From contig JAKCDC010000010.1 in NCBI GenBank assembly GCA_021838635.1, positions 1 through 64,000 on the forward strand: DNA of 64,000 nt. The letters are read 5' to 3'. The position numbers and the translations under genes are program-made. The notes beneath the pieces were generated by a model that was given only the letters and a program-made list of their open reading frames with translations, ran no database searches and was not told where the DNA came from. Below, piece after piece: positions 47,578 through 57,998 of this stretch. Source of the stretch: Pseudomonadota bacterium (lineage in GTDB: Bacteria; Pseudomonadota; Gammaproteobacteria; Steroidobacterales; Steroidobacteraceae). Within the stretch, counting starts at the first letter, position 1. Each line of letters starts with the position of its first letter.

Positions 47578-48921
47578 ATGCTGGAAAAGGTTCTCATCGC
47601 CAATCGCGGTGAAATCGCCCTGCGCATCCTCAGGGCCTGCCGCGAGTTGGGCATCAAAACCGTGGCGGTGCACTCCACCGCCGATTACAGCCTGAAGCAC
47701 GTTCTGCTCGCCGACGAATCGGTGTGCATCGGTCCGCCGCCTTCGACGGCGAGCTACCTGAACATGCCGGCCATCATCAGCGCCGCGGAGGTCACCGATG
47801 CGGTGGCCATCCACCCCGGCTACGGCTTTCTCTCCGAGAACGCCGACTTCGCCGAACGGGTGGAGAACAGCGGCTTCGTGTTCGTCGGGCCGAAGGCCGA
47901 GACGATCCGCACCATGGGCGACAAGGTGTCCGCGATCCGCGTGATGAAGGCGCACGGCGTACCGTGCGTACCGGGATCGGACGGACCGCTCGGCGATGAT
48001 CCGGATGAGAATTTCCGCATCGCTCGGGACATCGGCTACCCGGTGATCATCAAGGCCTCCGGCGGCGGCGGCGGTCGCGGCATGCGTGTGGTGCACAGCG
48101 ATGCCTCGCTGCTGAATTCCATTGGCGTGACGCGCAGCGAGGCGCAGGCGGCCTTCGGCAACGACCAGGTGTACATGGAGAAATTCCTGGAGCGGCCGCG
48201 GCACATCGAGTTCCAGGTGCTCGCCGACCATCACGGCAATGTCGTGCACCTGGGCGAGCGCGACTGCTCGATGCAGCGGCGCCACCAGAAGGTGCTCGAG
48301 GAAGCCCCCGCCCCCGGGATCACCCCGAAGCAGCGGCGCACCATGGGCGAGCGCTGCGTCGAGGCGTGTGTGGCGGTCGACTACCGCAGCGCCGGGACGC
48401 TGGAGTTCCTCTACCAGGACGGGGAGTTCTATTTCATCGAGATGAACACCCGCATCCAGGTCGAGCATCCGGTGACCGAGCTGATCACGGGCATCGATCT
48501 GGTGAAGGCACAGCTGCTGATCGCCACCGGCGAGAGACTGCCGTACGTGCAGAACGACATCCAGATCCGCGGCCATGCGATCGAGTGCCGCATCAACGCG
48601 GAGGATCCGAAGAACTTCATGCCCTCACCGGGACCGGTGCGGCTGTGGCACGCCCCGGGCGGCCCCGGGGTGCGGGTCGACAGCCACGTCTACTCCGGCT
48701 ACAACGTGCCGCCCTACTACGACTCGCTGATCGGCAAGCTGATCACGCAAGGGGAGTCGCGCGAGGTGGCGATCGCGCGCATGCGCAATGCGCTCGCCGA
48801 GATGGTCATCGAGGGCATCAAGACCAACGTTCCGCTGCACCAGGAGATCTGCAATCATGCGGCCTTCCAGAAGGGCGGCACGGACATCCACTACCTGGAG
48901 CGTCGGCTGGGTCTGAAGTGA
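47578..48921 (+). CDS. accC: Acetyl-CoA carboxylase biotin carboxylase subunit
   Basis: ATP-dependent carboxylation of biotin on AccB. The 447 residues start [17 protein letters not shown] and include the ATP-grasp loop [14 protein letters not shown], the biotin/ATP motif [12 protein letters not shown] and the active-site segment [16 protein letters not shown]. Length and spacing fit the accBC operon. prmA starts 59 bases downstream. Confidence 0.97.
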   Translation: MLEKVLIANRGEIALRILRACRELGIKTVAVHSTADYSLKHVLLADESVCIGPPPSTASYLNMPAIISAAEVTDAVAIHPGYGFLSENADFAERVENSGFVFVGPKAETIRTMGDKVSAIRVMKAHGVPCVPGSDGPLGDDPDENFRIARDIGYPVIIKASGGGGGRGMRVVHSDASLLNSIGVTRSEAQAAFGNDQVYMEKFLERPRHIEFQVLADHHGNVVHLGERDCSMQRRHQKVLEEAPAPGITPKQRRTMGERCVEACVAVDYRSAGTLEFLYQDGEFYFIEMNTRIQVEHPVTELITGIDLVKAQLLIATGERLPYVQNDIQIRGHAIECRINAEDPKNFMPSPGPVRLWHAPGGPGVRVDSHVYSGYNVPPYYDSLIGKLITQGESREVAIARMRNALAEMVIEGIKTNVPLHQEICNHAAFQKGGTDIHYLERRLGLK

Positions 48922-48980
48922 GCGCGGGACGCCGGGGCGAAGCCTGAACGGCGCGCCGCGGCGCCTGTGCACGGTGAGCC

Positions 48981-49874
48981 ATGAGCGAGTTTCTGCAGAT
49001 CAGCTTCGATCTTGGCGAGATCCCGGCGGACGGGGCGGAGGCGGCCTGCTTCGAGTGCGGCGCGAGTGCGATCACGTTCGCCGACGCGCGTGACGAGCCG
49101 GTGCTCGAGCCAGCGCCCGGGGAGTTTCGGCTCTGGCCCGCGACGCGCCTGGAAGCGCTGTTCGCGCCCGATGCGCCGCAGCAGGAACTCATCACCCGTC
49201 TGAGTACCGCACTCGGAGTCGCACCGGAGCGCCTCACGGCACGGCGGCTCGCCGACCGGGCCTGGGAGCGGGAGTGGCTGCGCGACTTCCACGCCATGCG
49301 CTTCGGGCAGCGCCTGTGGATCTGCCCGCAGCATGAGCAGGTGGACGATCCCGATGCGGCGGTCGTACGGCTCGATCCGGGGCTGGCATTTGGCACCGGC
49401 ACCCATCCGACCACCGCGCTGTGCCTGGAGTGGCTCGACGCCCATCCGCCGATCGACGGCGAGGTCATCGATTACGGCTGTGGCTCCGGCGTGCTCGCAC
49501 TGGCCGCAGCCCGGCTCGGGGCGCGACGCGTGCAGTGCTTCGACATCGACCCGCAGGCATTGCTCGCCACGCACGAAAATGCGACGGCCAACAGCCTGGA
49601 GCGCCAGATCCGTCCGATTGCGGCGGCCGACGCGCTCGAGCCGCCCGTGGCGCTGCTCATGGCGAACATCCTGTGCGCCCCGTTGGTGGCACTGGCGCCG
49701 CGGTTCGCAGCGCTGGTGGCTGCGCATGGGGCGGTACTGCTCGCCGGGCTGCTGCAGTCCGATGCGGAGGAGGTCACTGGCGCCTACGCGCCGTGGTTCG
49801 AACTGAAGCCGTTCGCGACCCGCGAGGGCTGGATTGCACTGTCGGGACGGCGCCGCGCCGAGGTACAGATCTGA
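48981..49874 (+). CDS. prmA: Ribosomal protein L11 methyltransferase
   Basis: Trimethylates ribosomal protein L11. The 297 residues have the N-terminal substrate-recognition domain and the SAM site VIDYGCGSGVLALAAARLGA, with GLAFGTGTHPTT just before. The later MANILCAPL is the NPPY-like active site. Directly followed by a zinc-ribbon DUF3426 protein without spacing. Confidence 0.95.
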   Translation: MSEFLQISFDLGEIPADGAEAACFECGASAITFADARDEPVLEPAPGEFRLWPATRLEALFAPDAPQQELITRLSTALGVAPERLTARRLADRAWEREWLRDFHAMRFGQRLWICPQHEQVDDPDAAVVRLDPGLAFGTGTHPTTALCLEWLDAHPPIDGEVIDYGCGSGVLALAAARLGARRVQCFDIDPQALLATHENATANSLERQIRPIAAADALEPPVALLMANILCAPLVALAPRFAALVAAHGAVLLAGLLQSDAEEVTGAYAPWFELKPFATREGWIALSGRRRAEVQI

Positions 49875-50957
49875 ATGTTCACCGTCTGCCCCAAATGCGG
49901 CCTCATGCTCGTCGTGACGGCGGCGGACCTGCGCGCCGCGCAAGGCCATGTGCGCTGTGGCCGCTGCCGCAGTGTCTTCAATGCGCTCGAGTCGCTCGCC
50001 GAGACCGCCCAGGGCCACACGGCTACCGACCGCGTAGCCGCCGCAGCAGCGCCGCCAGCACCGGTCGCAGCGGCCGAGGCTGCGCAGAGTGGCCCGGAGG
50101 GCGACTTCGAGTGGATCGAGCTGGAACGCGAGCCGCCCTGGGCGCCGGAACCGTCGATTGAAGCGCAACCCCAGCCCCTCGCGCTGGACACACAGACACC
50201 GCCGGAGCCCCAGCCCCTCACACCGCCGGAGCCCCAGCCCCTCACACCGCCGGAACCCCAGCCCCTCGCGCTAGAGACGCAGATACCGCCGGAGTCGCCG
50301 CAGGAGCAGGAGGGCGTCGTGCTACAAGCACCACCGCTAGCGCTCCCGGATGAGCCGCTCATCGTCGACGGCCCACACCAGGCGACGGCGAGTGAGCCCT
50401 CCCTGGCCGACGAACCACCGCACGAATTCCAGCTGGAGACACCGCCACGACACACCGGCGCGTGGTTCGCCGGCGCCCTGGTGCTGCTGCTGATCCTGGC
50501 CGGCCAGGCGGTGAACCACTACCGCGGAGTGCTCGCGACGATGCCCTCCGTGGGGGCGAAGATCCTGGCGGCCTACGGTGCGCTCGGCATCCCGATTGTG
50601 CCGTTGTGGAACGTGCATGCGTATCAGGCGCGCCAGCTCGGTGCGACGGTCAGCGGCAGCGACCCCCACCAGATCACGGTACGGGCGAGCGTCGCCAACC
50701 ACGGTTCATGGCCGCTGCCCCTGCCGCTGCTGCGCGTGAGCCTGCAGGACCGCTATGGGCGCACGATCGCCGCGCGCGACGTACGGCCAAGCGACTACCT
50801 CACCCGCGGCTCGAGCGGTACCTCGATGATGGCACCCGGTGCGCGCATCGACGCCACCGTCGTCTTCGTCAATCCGGGAACGCAGGCCGTCGGGTTCGAG
50901 ATCGATGCGTGCCTGCGCGAGGGCAGCCACGTGGTGTGCGCCCACGGAGCGCACTGA
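49875..50957 (+). CDS. Zinc-ribbon DUF3426 membrane protein
   Basis: 360-residue protein with an N-terminal MJ0042-type zinc ribbon: CPKC (5-8) and CGRC (28-31). A long Pro/Glu/Gln-rich linker (about 70-190) follows, containing three tandem 24-base repeats, and a single membrane segment (about 196-215: AGALVLLLILAGQA). The C-terminal domain reads PHQITVRASVANHGSWPLPL, typical of DUF3426. The family is common before dusB but its role is unknown. The stop overlaps dusB (TGATG). Confidence 0.85.
   Translation: MFTVCPKCGLMLVVTAADLRAAQGHVRCGRCRSVFNALESLAETAQGHTATDRVAAAAAPPAPVAAAEAAQSGPEGDFEWIELEREPPWAPEPSIEAQPQPLALDTQTPPEPQPLTPPEPQPLTPPEPQPLALETQIPPESPQEQEGVVLQAPPLALPDEPLIVDGPHQATASEPSLADEPPHEFQLETPPRHTGAWFAGALVLLLILAGQAVNHYRGVLATMPSVGAKILAAYGALGIPIVPLWNVHAYQARQLGATVSGSDPHQITVRASVANHGSWPLPLPLLRVSLQDRYGRTIAARDVRPSDYLTRGSSGTSMMAPGARIDATVVFVNPGTQAVGFEIDACLREGSHVVCAHGAH
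50197..50268 (+). repeat. Three tandem 24-base repeats in the DUF3426 gene
   Basis: Units at 50197-50220, 50221-50244 and 50245-50268 are identical except for two bases in the third. Each encodes an eight-residue Pro/Glu/Gln/Leu repeat (read as PPEPQPLT), inside the disordered linker. In-frame length keeps the gene intact. Confidence 0.9.
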
Positions 50958-51946
50958 TGGTGCGCATCGGCCCGTACACACTGCCGTCGCGCGCGGTGCT
51001 CGCCCCCATGGCTGGCGTGACCGACCGGCCGTTCCGTATTCTCTGCCGCCGCCTCGGCGCAGGACTCGCCGCCTCGGAGATGCTCACGTCCGACGCACGG
51101 TTGTGGCACACGCCCAAGTCACGCCGCCGCCTCGATCACAGCGGCGAGCCGGAGCCGCGCGTGGTGCAGCTCGCCGGCGCCGACCCGCAGGTGCTGGCTG
51201 AGGCCGCCCGCATGAGCGTCGAGCGCGGCGCGCAGATCATCGACCTGAACATGGGCTGTCCGGCGAAGAAAGTGTGCGGCAAGGCGTGCGGCTCGGCACT
51301 GCTGCGTGAGGAGCCGCTGGTCGCACAAATCCTCGCGGCGGTCGTGGCCGCGGTGGACGTGCCCGTGACGCTGAAGATCCGCACAGGCTGGGATCCCGAA
51401 CATCGCAACGGTGTCGCCATTGCGCAACTCGCCGAACGCTGCGGCATTCGGGCGCTGGCGGTCCACGGCCGAACGAGGGCAGATTTTTATCACGGAGCCG
51501 CGGAATATGAAACGATCCGCGCGATCAAGTCCGCCGTGCGCATCCCGATCTTTGCCAACGGCGACATCCGCTCGCCCGCCGATGCACGCAAAGTGCTTGA
51601 TTTCACAGGGGCAGACGGCGTCATGATCGGGCGCGCCGCGTTCGGCGAGCCCTGGATCTTCCGCGCCATCGAAGATTTCCTCACCGCGCAGCCGGCCGCG
51701 CCGCCCTCGCGCACCGAGGTGCGTGATATTATCTTCGCTCACCTCGATTCCCTGTACGGCTTTTACGGCGAGGAGACAGGCGTGCGCATCGCTCGCAAAC
51801 ACATTGGTTGGTATTGCGAACGATGCTTTTCCGATCCGGAGCCGATTCGTCTCGATTTGATGGCGGCGCAGGACGTGCGCGAACAATTCGCGCGCGTGCG
51901 TCGACATTTCGACGTGTGGGCTGCAGATTGCGCACGCGCGGCCTGA
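50957..51946 (+). CDS. dusB: tRNA dihydrouridine synthase DusB
   Basis: Reduces specific uridines of tRNA to dihydrouridine with FMN and NADPH. 329 residues from the ATG at 50957; the longer frame upstream overlaps the DUF3426 gene. LAPMAGVTDRPFRILCRRLG is the FMN start, NMGCPAKKVCGKACGSALL carries the catalytic cysteine, and ADGVMIGRAAFGEPWIF closes the barrel. It is followed by fis after 28 bases, the standard dusB-fis order. Confidence 0.95.
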   Translation: MVRIGPYTLPSRAVLAPMAGVTDRPFRILCRRLGAGLAASEMLTSDARLWHTPKSRRRLDHSGEPEPRVVQLAGADPQVLAEAARMSVERGAQIIDLNMGCPAKKVCGKACGSALLREEPLVAQILAAVVAAVDVPVTLKIRTGWDPEHRNGVAIAQLAERCGIRALAVHGRTRADFYHGAAEYETIRAIKSAVRIPIFANGDIRSPADARKVLDFTGADGVMIGRAAFGEPWIFRAIEDFLTAQPAAPPSRTEVRDIIFAHLDSLYGFYGEETGVRIARKHIGWYCERCFSDPEPIRLDLMAAQDVREQFARVRRHFDVWAADCARAA

Positions 51947-51974
51947 AGCGCCATCAAAAACACGGGAAATTCAC

Positions 51975-52265
51975 ATGACAGCAAGAAAGAAAATCGCACA
52001 GTGGCGCGATGGGGGCATCCGCGTCACGGCCGGGGAGTTACCGCTGCGCAGTCACGCGGAGCGCGCACTCAGCGACTACTTCATGAACCTCAACGGCTCG
52101 CACCCCGCGGGGCTTTACAACCTGGTGCTGCGCGAGGTCGAGGAGCCGCTGTTTCGCGTCGTGCTCGACTATGTCGAAGGCAACCAGAGCCGTGCGGCGG
52201 ATATCCTTGGCATCAACCGCGGCACGCTGCGCAAGAAGCTCAAGCAGTTCGGCTTGACTAACTGA
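51975..52265 (+). CDS. fis: DNA-binding protein Fis
   Basis: Nucleoid protein that bends DNA and activates rRNA promoters. The 96-residue length matches E. coli Fis (98). The C-terminal helix-turn-helix reads NQSRAADILGINRGTLRKKL and the central helix carries LREVEEPLFRVVLDYV. Second gene of dusB-fis; purH begins about ten bases after. Confidence 0.95.
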   Translation: MTARKKIAQWRDGGIRVTAGELPLRSHAERALSDYFMNLNGSHPAGLYNLVLREVEEPLFRVVLDYVEGNQSRAADILGINRGTLRKKLKQFGLTN

Positions 52266-52274
52266 CGAGTGGTA

Positions 52275-53840
52275 ATGAATCAGACTGCGCGGCCCGTTCG
52301 GCGGGCATTGCTTTCCGTTTCCGACAAGACCGCCCTGGTGGGATTCGCGCAAGGTCTCGCGCGCCACGGGGTAGAGATCCTCTCAACCGGCGGCACGGCT
52401 AAACTGCTCGCGGCGCACGGACTGACAGTGCGCGAGGTGTCGGACCATACCGGTTTCCCGGAGATCATGGATGGGCGCGTCAAGACGCTGCACCCGAAAA
52501 TCCATGGCGGACTGCTGGGGCGGCGCGGCACCGACGAGCAGGTCATGGCGCTGCACGGCATCGAGCCCATCGACCTGCTCGCGGTCAACCTCTACCCGTT
52601 TGCTGAGACGATCGCCCGTCCCAACTGCAGCTACGAGGAGGCCATCGAGAACATCGATATCGGCGGCCCGGCGATGCTGCGCGCCGCGGCGAAGAATCAC
52701 GAGGCAGTCGCCGCCGCGGTGGATCCGGACGACTACGCCCGGATCCTAGCCGAGCTCGACGCGCATGGCGGTCTCAGCGCGGCGACGCGCGCCTACCTGG
52801 CCACCAAGGTCTTCGCGCACACGGCGCGCTACGACGCGATGGTGGCCGCATACCTCACCCGGCAGCACTCCGAGGCGCATACGCTACCTGCGGTCCTGCC
52901 GCTGGTGTTCGACAAGGTCAGCGACCTGCGCTACGGAGAGAACCCCCATCAGCGCGCGGCGCTGTACCGGGATGCGCTCGGCGGCGCCGGGCTGGCGCAG
53001 GCTCGCTTGCTGCAGGGTAAGGAACTCTCCTTCAACAACATCGCCGACACCGACACCGCCGTGGAGTGCGTGCGGCAATTCGATGCCCCAGCCTGCGTCA
53101 TCGTCAAGCACGCCAATCCCTGTGGCGTGGCGCTCGGTGCCGACCTGCTGGAGGCGTACGAGCACGCATACCGCACTGACCCGACTTCCGCCTTCGGCGG
53201 CATCATCGCCTTCAACCGACCGCTCGATGCCGCGTGCGCCAGCGCCATCATCGGCCGGCAATTCGTGGAAGTGATCGCCGCACCGGCGATCACGGCCGCC
53301 GCGGCGGAGACGCTCGCCGCCAAACCCAACGTGCGTGTCATCGAGCTCGGTGAGCTGCACACGAACAGCGGCAACGGCGTGGAGTACCGCAGCGTCTCCG
53401 GGGGACTGCTGGTGCAGAGCCGCGACAACGGCCAGATCGGTGAGTCCGATTTGAAGGTGGTGACGCGCCGCCAGCCGACGCCGGCGGAACTTGCGGATTT
53501 GCTCTTCGCGTGGCGTGTCGCGAAATTCGTCAAGTCCAACGCCATCGTGTACGCGCACGGATGCCGCACCATTGGCGTCGGCGCTGGACAGATGAGCCGC
53601 GTGTACTCCAGCCGCATCGCTGCAATGAAGGCCGCCGACGAGCACCTGCAGGTCGAGGGTGCCGCAATGGCCTCCGATGCGTTCTTCCCGTTCCGCGACG
53701 GCCTCGACGTGGCCGCCGAGTACGGCATCAAGGCCGTGATTCAGCCGGGCGGCTCGCGCAACGATCCGCAAGTCATCGCCGCTGCGGACGAACACGGCAT
53801 GGCGATGGTACTGACCGGCATGCGCCATTTCCGGCACTGA
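52275..53840 (+). CDS. purH: Bifunctional AICAR transformylase/IMP cyclohydrolase
   Basis: Last two steps of de novo IMP synthesis. From the ATG at 52275 (a GTG two codons upstream is an alternative) it has 521 residues. [20 protein letters not shown] and [10 protein letters not shown] belong to the methylglyoxal-synthase-like IMPCH domain; [20 protein letters not shown] and the later [19 protein letters not shown] belong to the AICAR Tfase domain. purD follows after nine bases. Confidence 0.96.
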   Translation: MNQTARPVRRALLSVSDKTALVGFAQGLARHGVEILSTGGTAKLLAAHGLTVREVSDHTGFPEIMDGRVKTLHPKIHGGLLGRRGTDEQVMALHGIEPIDLLAVNLYPFAETIARPNCSYEEAIENIDIGGPAMLRAAAKNHEAVAAAVDPDDYARILAELDAHGGLSAATRAYLATKVFAHTARYDAMVAAYLTRQHSEAHTLPAVLPLVFDKVSDLRYGENPHQRAALYRDALGGAGLAQARLLQGKELSFNNIADTDTAVECVRQFDAPACVIVKHANPCGVALGADLLEAYEHAYRTDPTSAFGGIIAFNRPLDAACASAIIGRQFVEVIAAPAITAAAAETLAAKPNVRVIELGELHTNSGNGVEYRSVSGGLLVQSRDNGQIGESDLKVVTRRQPTPAELADLLFAWRVAKFVKSNAIVYAHGCRTIGVGAGQMSRVYSSRIAAMKAADEHLQVEGAAMASDAFFPFRDGLDVAAEYGIKAVIQPGGSRNDPQVIAAADEHGMAMVLTGMRHFRH

Positions 53841-53849
53841 GCGGAGCCT

Positions 53850-55145
53850 ATGAAGATCCTGATCATCGGTGCCGGCGGACGGGAACATGCGCTCGCCTGG
53901 AAATGCGCAGCCTCCGCGCGTGTGGAGGAAGTGCTGGTCGCACCCGGCAATGCCGGCACCGCACTCGAGCCGAAGTGCCGCAATGTGGCCGTTGCGGCTG
54001 AGAACATCCCGGCGCTCGTGGCGCTGGCGCAAGCCGAGGGCATCGCGCTCACCATCGTCGGCCCGGAAGGTCCGCTGGTCGCGGGGCTGGTCGATGCGTT
54101 TCAGGCGGCGGGCCTACCGTGCTTCGGACCGACCCGGGCGGCTGCGCGCCTGGAAGGCTCCAAGGCCTTCACCAAGGATTTTCTGGCGCGACACGGCATT
54201 CCGACCGCCCGCTCGCGCACCTTCACTCGTGAGAACTACGACCCGACCTGGCTCGACCACCAGTCGCTGCCGATCGTCATCAAGGCGAGTGGCCTGGCCG
54301 CCGGCAAAGGTGTGATCATCGCCGAGACGCTGGAGGAAGCCCGCGAGACGATCGGCGCGATGTTCGCGGGCCGCTTCGGTCGCTCCGGGGAGCAGGTGGT
54401 GGTGGAGGAGTTCCTGCGCGGCGAGGAAGTCAGCTTCATCGTCATGGCCGACGGCCGGCACATTTTGCCGCTCGCCACCTCGCAGGACCACAAACGACGC
54501 GACGACGGCGATCTTGGGCCGAACACCGGTGGCATGGGTGCGTATTCACCCGCGCCTAGAGTCACGCCCGAGCTTCACCAGCGCATCATGCGTGAGGTGA
54601 TCGAACCATCAGTCGCCGGACTCAGCGCCGACGGCACCCCATACACCGGCTTTCTCTACGCGGGCCTGATGATCGCCGAGGACGGCACGCCAAACGTGCT
54701 TGAATTCAACTGCCGGTTTGGCGACCCGGAAACCCAGCCGATTGTGAGCCGGCTGCGCTCGGACCTGACCCTCCTGTGCGAGGCGGCGCTCGCCGGTCGC
54801 CTGCAGTCGGTGCAGGCCGAATGGGATCCGCGGGCAGCGCTTGGTGTCGTTCTGGCCGCGGAAGGTTATCCCGACGCGGTGCGCAAAGGCGAGCGCATCG
54901 AGGGACTTCATCACGCGGCGCAACTCGCCACCGGCCACGGCAAGGTATTCCATGCCGGCACTCGGATCGCGGACGGCCAGATCCTCACCGACGGCGGTCG
55001 GGTGCTGTGCGCCGTCGGCCTTGGCGACTCGGTGTCGGCTGCGCAGACGAACGCCTACGAGATCGCCACCGCCATCCACTGGCCCGGGGTGCGGTACCGG
55101 CGAGACATCGGCTACCGCGCCATCGAGCGCGAACGGCGCAACTGA
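53850..55145 (+). CDS. purD: Phosphoribosylamine-glycine ligase
   Basis: Second step of purine synthesis. 431 residues starting [20 protein letters not shown], with the ATP-grasp segments [17 protein letters not shown] and [18 protein letters not shown] lies six bases before the ATG. Completes purH-purD. An inverted repeat (GCGGCCAC/GTGGCCGC at 55151-55177) just after the gene could end transcription but has no U-tract. Confidence 0.96.
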   Translation: MKILIIGAGGREHALAWKCAASARVEEVLVAPGNAGTALEPKCRNVAVAAENIPALVALAQAEGIALTIVGPEGPLVAGLVDAFQAAGLPCFGPTRAAARLEGSKAFTKDFLARHGIPTARSRTFTRENYDPTWLDHQSLPIVIKASGLAAGKGVIIAETLEEARETIGAMFAGRFGRSGEQVVVEEFLRGEEVSFIVMADGRHILPLATSQDHKRRDDGDLGPNTGGMGAYSPAPRVTPELHQRIMREVIEPSVAGLSADGTPYTGFLYAGLMIAEDGTPNVLEFNCRFGDPETQPIVSRLRSDLTLLCEAALAGRLQSVQAEWDPRAALGVVLAAEGYPDAVRKGERIEGLHHAAQLATGHGKVFHAGTRIADGQILTDGGRVLCAVGLGDSVSAAQTNAYEIATAIHWPGVRYRRDIGYRAIERERRN

Positions 55146-55303
55146 ACCGCGCGGCCACCGGGTGCTCCTGTGGCCGCCGCACCCTCCGGGCCGTTCCAAT
55201 CACCGCAGAGATGATCTGGCCCGACGCCTACCCGTACGCCGCGCAGCGCCGCCGGGCCTTCCCTGGCCCAGGCGCATCGGCCGAATAGAACGGCGTTTGC
55301 GCT

Positions 55304-57919
55304 CTAGAAGTCCTGACCGAACTCGATGCCGAACGTGCGCGGCTGCGCCGGCAGGATATAGACCTGACTGTCCAGACTCGGATTGCTCTCGGTGAACCGT
55401 GAATACTCCGCCAACCGGTTCATGAGATTCGAGATGAACAGATCAACGTGCATCCCATTGCCCGCATTGGCTCCGATTTTCAAATTGAACAGCGCATATG
55501 CGGGCAGATTGCCGTAAACCGCGTTCTGCGTCAGCAGCAGCGCCGAGGCGGTCTGGTCCTGATACATCCCGGCAAGCTGCACATAGGGCCTCCAGTTCCC
55601 CATCATCGGCAAGGTATAGCGCGCCACGATGTTGCCCTTGAACTTCGGTGCCACCGGCAGATTGGTCCCGGCCGGCACTTGCACCGGCGGCAACGGGGTG
55701 CACTGCGCAGTGCCGGGGATACAGCCGTAGTAATTGGAGGTCAGCACCGGATTGGTGAAGGAGAAATTCGCACTGAGGTACAGGCTGTGCGTCGGCACCC
55801 ACGCGATGCTGTTCTCGATGCCCTGAATGCGCGCGTTGCCACCGTTGGCGATGATGGTGACGCTGTTCGCCCCCAGGAAGGAAAACTGGAAGTTCTTCCA
55901 CTCTTCCCAGAACAGCGCTCCATTCCACCGCACGGTATTGTGGAACCACTGTGTCTTCCAGCCCACCTCGTAATTGGTCAGGTAATCGGCCTGATATGGA
56001 GATGGGGCGGGCACCTGACCCTTCACGACAACGGGCGGAGCAATGCGATTGACGCCACCCGGACGATAGCCCTTGGAGTATGTCGCGTACACCATGGCAT
56101 TCGGGGTGATCTGATAGGTGAGATTGACCCGCGGCACAGTGCCGCTGCCGGTCGTCGAGGCGTAAAGATCAGTGCACGGGGAATTCTTGACGATTGGTCC
56201 AAGGAAGCACGTTGCCGTTCCCTCGCCCGTGAAGAAATTCGCGTTGAAGCCGTAGAATCCGACCAGCGAATTGTTGTAACGGTAGTACCGCATCCCGCCG
56301 GTCAGATGCCAGTGCGGGGTGATGTCCCAGGTCGCCTGCGCGTACACGGCCTGGTCGCGATCGACGCGTTGCTCATCGGTCAACCAGATGGTATTGGGGT
56401 ATCCCGGCACCGACTCGTTGGTCGCCGGATTGCCGGTCTGCGTATATCCGAGTCCGTTGGGATTGCCGCCATAGACGCTGGTCCAACCGAACCCCGGGAT
56501 CGTGTAGTTTTGCCAGATGTTGTGCATCTGGCGGCCGAGATACACACCCACAGTCGCGTGCACCGGCTCATCGAGCGGCGTGGTCACGCGAAACTCCTGG
56601 CTCCACATCTCAAAATCGCCCGCCCCGATGACAAACTGCTGCGGCATGATTGGCGTCCCCGCATTGCCGTCGTAATACGCACCGGAGCCGTTCATCTTGT
56701 CATAGAACTCAGAATAGTCACTGTAGTCGGCAATCGAATGCTGATTGCGCTTCAGGAATCCGCCGGTGTACACGACGTCGAAATCGTGGACCTTGCCCTC
56801 GATGGTGAGCGCGACCTGATCCCAGGTGTCGTGCGAAGTTTCAGGGCCGAAGTGCGTCAGCTTCAGATAGCCGACCGCCGGGTCGTAACCGAAAAATCCG
56901 TTTGCTGAGATCGACTGGCCCTGGAAAGTCGGCGTCACCGTCCAGTCCTTACCGATGTGAAACCGCAGTTCCACCCGTCCACCATAGGTATCCGATGTGT
57001 TGTAATTATTTTTCAGCCAGGGTCCGGCGGTGATGGCGCCCTTGCCGACCGATGACACCGGCGCACACTGGTGATTGCCGGCGTAGTAACTGCTGCTCGC
57101 ATAATAGGACGGGTTGGTCTGAATCGACCAGCTCGGGAACGAGCGTACGCCGTTGAAGATGCAACCATTGGCGTCGGTGCCGGCGACATTGCTGATGAAG
57201 CCGCCGTGATGCACATCCCACGCCACCAGGCGGATGGCCGCACGCGACCACAGCGGTATATTGACGTAGCCCTGGAACACGTGACCGGGGCCGCCGTTCT
57301 GAATGATGTTCTCCTGCAGATCGTAGCCGGCGGAGAATTTGTTCGGGTTCGGCTTATTGGTAATGATGCGCACCGCGCCGGCCTCGGCGCTGGAGCCGAA
57401 CAAGGTGCCCTGCGGACCCTCGAGCACTTCGATGCGATTGATGTCGTACATATGCAGCGGCACGACACCGGTAATCGTAGTCACCGGCTGCTGATCGAGG
57501 TATACCCCGACGCTCGGTTCGGATCCGGAATGATTACCGTCGCCGCCGCTCACCACGTCGCGGATGTAGATGATCGCGCCACCCGGCCCACCGTTGCTGC
57601 CTTCGCCTTGGCTGCGCACGAAGGAGACCGCTGGGGCCATCTTGACGTAGTCATCGAGGTTGGCGATGTTCAGCTGGCGCATCGTGCGGTTGTCGAACAC
57701 CTCGACGCTGATCGGAACGTTTTGCAGGTTCTGACGGATCTTCTGCGCCGTGATCACGATGGCCTGCAAGCCACCGCTGGCCGTGTCCGCATGGACCTGC
57801 GGCGCGGCGGCCGCCAGTGCGGCCACGGGCAAGGCGGCGCGCACGATTGCCCGAAGTGCGCTGATGGAGCGCGACCGGTCCGGTTGCCGCGATAATTTTC
57901 TACGTCGACTGCGCGTCAT
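55304..57919 (-). CDS. TonB-dependent outer-membrane receptor
   Basis: Large outer-membrane importer of 871 residues. Basic N-terminus and hydrophobic signal stretch (about 20-44), then a TonB-box-like region (AIVITAQK) and plug domain with NVPISVEVFDNRTMRQLNI and VLEGPQGTLFGSSAEAGAVR. The beta-barrel follows and the chain ends in Phe (EFGQDF), as outer-membrane proteins do. Visibly lower GC over parts of the barrel than neighbours. It lies 79 bases downstream of a TPR-sulfotransferase on the same strand. The substrate is unknown. Confidence 0.92.
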   Translation of the reverse strand: MTRSRRRKLSRQPDRSRSISALRAIVRAALPVAALAAAAPQVHADTASGGLQAIVITAQKIRQNLQNVPISVEVFDNRTMRQLNIANLDDYVKMAPAVSFVRSQGEGSNGGPGGAIIYIRDVVSGGDGNHSGSEPSVGVYLDQQPVTTITGVVPLHMYDINRIEVLEGPQGTLFGSSAEAGAVRIITNKPNPNKFSAGYDLQENIIQNGGPGHVFQGYVNIPLWSRAAIRLVAWDVHHGGFISNVAGTDANGCIFNGVRSFPSWSIQTNPSYYASSSYYAGNHQCAPVSSVGKGAITAGPWLKNNYNTSDTYGGRVELRFHIGKDWTVTPTFQGQSISANGFFGYDPAVGYLKLTHFGPETSHDTWDQVALTIEGKVHDFDVVYTGGFLKRNQHSIADYSDYSEFYDKMNGSGAYYDGNAGTPIMPQQFVIGAGDFEMWSQEFRVTTPLDEPVHATVGVYLGRQMHNIWQNYTIPGFGWTSVYGGNPNGLGYTQTGNPATNESVPGYPNTIWLTDEQRVDRDQAVYAQATWDITPHWHLTGGMRYYRYNNSLVGFYGFNANFFTGEGTATCFLGPIVKNSPCTDLYASTTGSGTVPRVNLTYQITPNAMVYATYSKGYRPGGVNRIAPPVVVKGQVPAPSPYQADYLTNYEVGWKTQWFHNTVRWNGALFWEEWKNFQFSFLGANSVTIIANGGNARIQGIENSIAWVPTHSLYLSANFSFTNPVLTSNYYGCIPGTAQCTPLPPVQVPAGTNLPVAPKFKGNIVARYTLPMMGNWRPYVQLAGMYQDQTASALLLTQNAVYGNLPAYALFNLKIGANAGNGMHVDLFISNLMNRLAEYSRFTESNPSLDSQVYILPAQPRTFGIEFGQDF

Positions 57920-57998
57920 GGTGAACTCCCCGATTAAATTTTGATTGGTCTATTGCTCGACTCTGGCGAGTGGGCCCAGACGCAGCTCGGGCCCCTCG

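Noticed and set aside
55151..55177. GCGGCCAC/GTGGCCGC hairpin after purD as an intrinsic terminator
   Set aside because: No U-tract and an eleven-base loop; noted in the purD entry but not called as a separate terminator.
57960..57998. GGGCCC repeats between sulfotransferase and TonB receptor as a terminator
   Set aside because: Short GC palindromes only, no U-tract, so no claim was made.
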